From contig JACPHL010000007.1 in the NCBI GenBank assembly GCA_016188625.1, positions 1 through 8,602 on the forward strand: 8,602 bases of DNA. The letters are read 5' to 3'. Numbering within the stretch: position 1 is the stretch's first letter; the number at the start of each line of letters is the position of its first letter. Below the pieces are notes generated by a model. That model saw only the letters and a list, made by a program, of their open reading frames with translations, did no database searches and was not told where the DNA came from. This stretch comes from Candidatus Rokuibacteriota bacterium (lineage in GTDB: Bacteria; Methylomirabilota; Methylomirabilia; Rokubacteriales; JACPHL01). The translations under genes and the position numbers were made by a program. Below are positions 5,861 through 8,602 of the stretch, one piece after another.

Positions 5861-7057
5861 GTGGACTTCTCCTACACCCCGCAGGAGGAGGCCTTCCGGG
5901 CCGAGCTGCGCGCCTGGCTCGTGGCGGAGCTGCCGGCGCACCGGGCCGAGTGGCCGGCCACCGACGACGAGTTCACCCTCCACCCGGACAAGAGCTTCGA
6001 CGCCTGCCTCGCCTGGCACCGGCGGCTCTGGAGGGGCGGCTGGGTCGGGATCGCCTGGCTGCGGGAGTACGGCGGGCGTGGGGCGACCCCGGTCGAGCAG
6101 ATGATCTTCAACGAGGAGATGGTCCGGGCCGGCGCCCCTCCGGGGGTCAACACCATCGGGCTCATGCTGGTCGGCCCGGCGCTGCTGGAGTGGGGGACCG
6201 AGGCGCAGCGGCGGCGGTTCCTCCCCCCGATCCTCTCCGCCGCCGAGATCTGGTGCCAGGGGTTCTCCGAGCCGGGGGCCGGCTCGGACCTGGCCGCGCT
6301 CCAGACCCGGGCCGTCTCGGAGGGGGACGGCTTCCGCGTCACCGGCCAGAAGGTCTGGACCTCGAACGCCCACCGGAGCCAGTGGTGCCTCCTCCTGGCG
6401 AGGACCGACCCGGCCGCGCCCAGGCACGCCGGGATCTCGTGCCTCCTGGTGGACATGCGGTCGCCGGGGATCACCACCCGTCCCCTCGTCCAGATCACGG
6501 GCGACGCCGAGTTCAACGAGGTCTTCCTCGACGACGTCCGGGTGCCCCGGGAGCACCTGGTCGGCCCGCTCCACGGCGGCTGGAAGGTCGCCGTCTCGAT
6601 CCTCATGTACGAGCGCGCCGGGATCGGCCACGTGACCGGCCTCCCCCATTACCTCCGCCTCCTGATCGACCTGGCCCGCCGGCACCCGCGCGAGGGCCGG
6701 CCCGGGGCGAGCCACCCAGCGGTCCGCCAGGCCCTGGCCCAGTGCTGGATCGAGGCCGAGGCCCTCAGGCTGACCGGCCTCCGCGCCGTCACCCGCCAGC
6801 TCCGGGGCGAGCCGCCCGGCCCTGAAGGATCGGTCCTGAAGCTCTCGTTTACGGAGACTTATCAGCGAATGGCTCAGACAGCGGCTGAAGTGCTGGGCCT
6901 CCACGGCCAGCTCTGGCGCGGGACGCCGCACGCCCCGGACGGCGGGCGCTGGGCCTTCCAGGCCCTCTTCGCCCGCCGCTTCGGGATCGCGGGGGGGACC
7001 TCGGAGATCCAGCGGAACATCATCGGGGAGCGGCTCCTCGGGCTGCCGAAGGGGTAG
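5861..7057 (+). CDS. Acyl-CoA dehydrogenase family protein
   Basis: A 398-residue FAD-dependent acyl-CoA dehydrogenase of normal length, which would oxidise an acyl-CoA at the alpha-beta bond and pass electrons to an ETF. The N-terminal helical domain begins MDFSYTPQEEAFRAELRAWL. The middle beta domain has WCQGFSEPGAGSDLAALQT (130-148) and VWTSNAHRSQWCLLLART. The C-terminal domain ends FGIAGGTSEIQRNIIGERLLGLPKG. The MCAD-type catalytic Glu position (YEGT) is Gly here; the likely base is E251 in ILMYERAGIGHV, as in the isovaleryl/long-chain/FadE-like groups. GTG start five bases after the amidohydrolase stop, with no strong SD of its own, pointing to coupled translation. Codons at 6821-6895 are unusually A/T-ending compared with the rest of the gene. 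Substrate chain not determined. Confidence 0.92.
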   Translation: MDFSYTPQEEAFRAELRAWLVAELPAHRAEWPATDDEFTLHPDKSFDACLAWHRRLWRGGWVGIAWLREYGGRGATPVEQMIFNEEMVRAGAPPGVNTIGLMLVGPALLEWGTEAQRRRFLPPILSAAEIWCQGFSEPGAGSDLAALQTRAVSEGDGFRVTGQKVWTSNAHRSQWCLLLARTDPAAPRHAGISCLLVDMRSPGITTRPLVQITGDAEFNEVFLDDVRVPREHLVGPLHGGWKVAVSILMYERAGIGHVTGLPHYLRLLIDLARRHPREGRPGASHPAVRQALAQCWIEAEALRLTGLRAVTRQLRGEPPGPEGSVLKLSFTETYQRMAQTAAEVLGLHGQLWRGTPHAPDGGRWAFQALFARRFGIAGGTSEIQRNIIGERLLGLPKG

Positions 7058-7058
7058 G
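7038..7058 (+). repeat. 21-base direct repeat, left copy
   Basis: Identical over 21 bases to 7185-7205. This copy encodes the last residues of the acyl-CoA dehydrogenase (GLPKG) and its TAG stop. Together the copies bracket 126 bases that contain repeat copy C, as a duplication of the insertion target would. The flanking bases on both sides differ, so the match is bounded. Confidence 0.8.
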
Positions 7059-7184
7059 ATACCCTCGGAGGGGGGCTCTGCCCCCCTTCCGAAACCTCCC
7101 CCCAAGGTTTCGCGGGCAAAGCCCGCGTTCGGAGCGGTTCGGTCAGGGGTGGGCGTCGAGTCAGTCGGGGTCGGCGAACGGGCA
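7059..7184 (-). repeat. Dispersed double-hairpin repeat, copy C (reverse)
   Basis: The reverse complement of this segment matches copies A and B from CCGCT.CGA.CGC through TTGGGGGGAGG to the terminal CTCCGAG; the clear core is about 7065-7136. Hairpin 2 is CGGA-GGGGGGC (7066-7076), loop TCT, GCCCCCC-T-TCCG (7080-7091). Hairpin 1 is CGCGGGC-AAA-GCCCGCG (7111-7127). A third, private hairpin is GAAACCT (7091-7097) with AGGTTTC (7105-7111). The outer part (7137-7184) aligns poorly with A and B. It fills the gap between acyl-CoA dehydrogenase and hisN and may affect read-through. Confidence 0.75.
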
Positions 7185-7205
7185 TCGGGCTGCCGAAGGG
7201 GTAGG
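7185..7205 (+). repeat. 21-base direct repeat, right copy
   Basis: Exact second copy of 7038-7058. It repeats the codons for GLPKG-stop outside any gene and, with its GAAGGGG, provides the SD for the GTG start of hisN at 7209. Before the duplication the acyl-CoA dehydrogenase stop would have lain only a few bases before that GTG. Confidence 0.8.
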
Positions 7206-7208
7206 GGG

Positions 7209-7967
7209 GTGGACAAGGCGCTCGGGGCGGCGATCGAGGCGGCCCGGGCCGCGGGCGAGATCGCCCTCCGCTACTACACCGGCCGGGTCGAGGTGGAGTG
7301 GAAGGCGGACCGGACCCCGGTGACGCGCGCCGACCGCGAGGCCGAGCGGGCGATCGTCGAGATCCTGGGCGCGGCCTTCCCGGACTGGGGCTTCCTCGGT
7401 GAGGAGTCCGGCGCGAGCGGGGGCCAGGGCGGGGTCCGGTGGATCGTCGATCCCATCGACGGGACCAAGAACTTCGTCCGGGGGATCCCGTTCTGGGCCA
7501 CCCTGATCGCCCTCGAGGAGGAGGGGGAGATCACCCTGGGTGTCATCCACGCCCCGGCCACGGGCGATCTGCTCTACGCCCGCAGGGGGGCAGGGGCCCG
7601 CGCCAACGGCGAGCCGGTCCGGGTCTCGTCGATCGCGACCCTCGCCGAGGCCACCCTGCTCCACGCAAGCCTCGGCTACCTCCGGGGCGAGCACTGGGAC
7701 GGCTTCGTCCGGCTCGTGGATGCCACCGAGCGCCAGCGCGGCTTCGGGGACTACTTCGCCTACACCTTCGTCATCCGGGGCCAGGCCGAGCTCATGCTCG
7801 AGGCCGACCTCAAGCCCTGGGACCTCGCCGCCGTCAAGATCCTCGTCGAGGAGGCCGGGGGGCGCTTCACCGACTTCGCCGGCCGCCCCACCATCTACTC
7901 GGGGACCGCGCTCGCCTCGAACGGCCTCGTCCATGACGAGGCCCTGCGTCTCATCAGGGGTCGCTGA
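7209..7967 (+). CDS. hisN: Inositol-monophosphatase-family phosphatase, probably histidinol-phosphatase HisN
   Basis: A 252-residue Mg-dependent phosphatase. Motifs: FLGEES (metal Glu at 65-66); the DPIDGT box at 81-86 within VDPIDGTKNFVRGIPFWATLIAL; and WDLAAVKILVEEAGG (204-218, metal Asp205). The FVRGIPFWATLIAL stretch and the C-terminal SGTALASNGLVHDEAL resemble the HisN type, which removes phosphate from histidinol phosphate in histidine synthesis, more than SuhB or CysQ. No other his gene is in view, so the specific substrate stays an inference; the superfamily is firm. The GTG at 7209 is chosen because the family begins at VDKALGAAIEAARAAGEIAL and GAAGGGG is placed as an SD; the in-frame ATG at 7149 lies inside the repeat insertion. 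The gene probably once followed the acyl-CoA dehydrogenase directly. Confidence 0.85.
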   Translation: MDKALGAAIEAARAAGEIALRYYTGRVEVEWKADRTPVTRADREAERAIVEILGAAFPDWGFLGEESGASGGQGGVRWIVDPIDGTKNFVRGIPFWATLIALEEEGEITLGVIHAPATGDLLYARRGAGARANGEPVRVSSIATLAEATLLHASLGYLRGEHWDGFVRLVDATERQRGFGDYFAYTFVIRGQAELMLEADLKPWDLAAVKILVEEAGGRFTDFAGRPTIYSGTALASNGLVHDEALRLIRGR

Positions 7968-8399
7968 GCGGCCCCGGGCGGTCAGGGAGGCGGCGAGCGC
8001 CAGGATCTCCTTCATGAGGCGGTCGAGCCGCCGCGGCTCGAAGGTGCCCCGCACCGCGCTCCAGAGGTCGGCGAGAAAGCGCGGGTCGTGGGCCATGGCG
8101 GAGAAGACATGGGGGACGCGCTCCGCGGCGTAGAAGGCCCGGATCTCCTCGAAGACGGCCCGGACCTCCGGGGTCGCGCTCTCGGAATCGATCATCTCCT
8201 TCTGGGCGCGGGAGAGGGCCCCGTCGGGCATCGCCCGCTTGGTCGCGCGGCCGAGCCCGATCCCCACCTCGGGGATCACCCGGGTCACCAGGCTCATCTT
8301 CGGCACGACGTCGATCCGGAACCACGCCTTCATTCCCTCCAGGAGTTGCTGGACCTCCGGGGGGAACGCCTCGGGCGACGGGATCCGCACGGTCTCCAT
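7968..8399 (-). pseudogene. AhpD-like / carboxymuconolactone decarboxylase-like gene, 3' half lost
   Basis: From an ATG at 8399 with a strong SD (AGGAGGG, about seven bases upstream), about 140 residues read like the N-terminal part of an AhpD-like protein. Visible segments are METVRIPSPEAFPPEVQQLL, VRAVFEEIRAFYAAERVPHVFSAMAHDPRFLADLW and EPRRLDRLMKEILALAASLTAR. In the family the next residues hold the active-site C-x-x-C and a histidine; here the homology stops around base 7980, 13 bases from the opposing hisN stop. The frame stays open to 7161 but there it is only the antisense of hisN. A reading frame one step over ends at TGA near 7954. The CxxC half is therefore missing and redox activity is not expected. 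The intact SD and start suggest recent loss. Confidence 0.6.
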
Positions 8400-8453
8400 G
8401 GATGTCCCTCCTCGTGGTGTCAGGGGTGAAGGGGCCCGGGGGCTAGAAGCCCG

Positions 8454-8597
8454 TCCGAGTAACGCTGATGCGGCTCGCGCTCTCGAGAGCCTCGACTCAC
8501 GGATGAATGGTCCGCTTCGAGCGCCGGCTTGGCCGGCGCAACCTTTGGGGGGAGGCTCGGAGGGGGGTGGAACCCCCCTCCGAGCATTAGAGGAGGT
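8454..8597 (+). repeat. Dispersed double-hairpin repeat, copy B
   Basis: Matches copy A in the same orientation from TCCGAGTAACGCTGATGC to TAGAGGAGG. Hairpin 1 is a perfect eight-base stem, GCGCCGGC (8521-8528), loop TTG, GCCGGCGC (8532-8539). Hairpin 2 is a perfect 11-base stem, CGGAGGGGGGT (8558-8568), loop GGA, ACCCCCCTCCG (8572-8582). A palindrome GCTCTCGAGAGC lies at 8479-8490. The right end GAGGAGG is probably the SD of a plus-strand gene that begins beyond the window. It also lies upstream of and divergent from the AhpD-like fragment. Confidence 0.75.
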
Positions 8598-8602
8598 AGG
8601 CC

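Noticed and set aside
5834-7216. 460-codon open frame on the minus strand
   Set aside because: Antisense to the acyl-CoA dehydrogenase and rich in Gly/Pro/Arg/Glu; a normal result of high-GC coding sequence with no family signature.
7161-7967. Extension of the AhpD-like frame through hisN
   Set aside because: From about 7980 leftwards the translation is only hisN antisense, without the CxxC expected of the family, so it is not counted as coding.
1-8602. tRNA or rRNA genes
   Set aside because: No cloverleaf with a T-loop GTTCRA context or rRNA-like conserved stretch was seen; all large intervals are explained by protein genes or repeats.

Overview
The window is about 70% G+C or more, has GTG as well as ATG starts, and shows tight gene packing with clear Shine-Dalgarno (SD) sequences. 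Gene content is an ISL3-type transposase, an ACMSD-like amidohydrolase, an acyl-CoA dehydrogenase, DUF1326, an AhpD-like fragment and a heme-oxygenase-like diiron protein. This fits the chromosome of a high-GC, probably uncultured soil or subsurface bacterium, of the kind seen in Rokubacteria/Methylomirabilota or neighbouring phyla. The taxon is an inference from style; no marker gene is present.

Layout. (1) 1-956, plus strand: the 3' part of an ISL3-family transposase, cut by the window edge. (2) 2433-1058, minus strand: a two-gene operon with a heme-oxygenase-like (HDO/TenA/PqqC-fold) protein followed by a protein with two ABM-like ferredoxin folds. (3) 2434-2815: a 382-base divergent intergenic region with candidate promoters and a nested inverted repeat over a TATGAT box. 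(4) 2816-4166, plus strand: a small membrane/coiled-coil protein, probably frameshifted near its C-terminus, then a HAD-family hydrolase with a variant motif I. (5) 4250-7967, plus strand: a shortened DUF1326 protein, an amidohydrolase, an acyl-CoA dehydrogenase and a HisN-like inositol-monophosphatase-family phosphatase. (6) 8399 leftwards, minus strand: the 5' part of an AhpD-like gene that lost its catalytic half where it meets hisN.

The most unusual thing is a dispersed repeat of roughly 125-150 bases present three times (4588-4731 plus, 7059-7184 minus, 8454-8597 plus). Each copy carries two strong GC hairpins whose arms change in a compensatory way between copies. The reverse copy sits between two exact copies of a 21-base sequence made from the end of the acyl-CoA dehydrogenase gene, as if it had been inserted there and had split a tightly coupled gene pair. 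The two plus copies end in AGGAGG, and one of these is the SD of the amidohydrolase. This looks like a small non-autonomous mobile or structured-RNA element family shaping gene boundaries.

Functionally, the amidohydrolase and acyl-CoA dehydrogenase (5 bases apart) probably act in one catabolic route for a carboxylic or aromatic substrate. The HDO/double-ABM pair is a candidate oxidative enzyme pair of unknown substrate. Several genes (DUF1326, AhpD-like, membrane protein) look truncated or frameshifted, so the region appears to be undergoing rearrangement.
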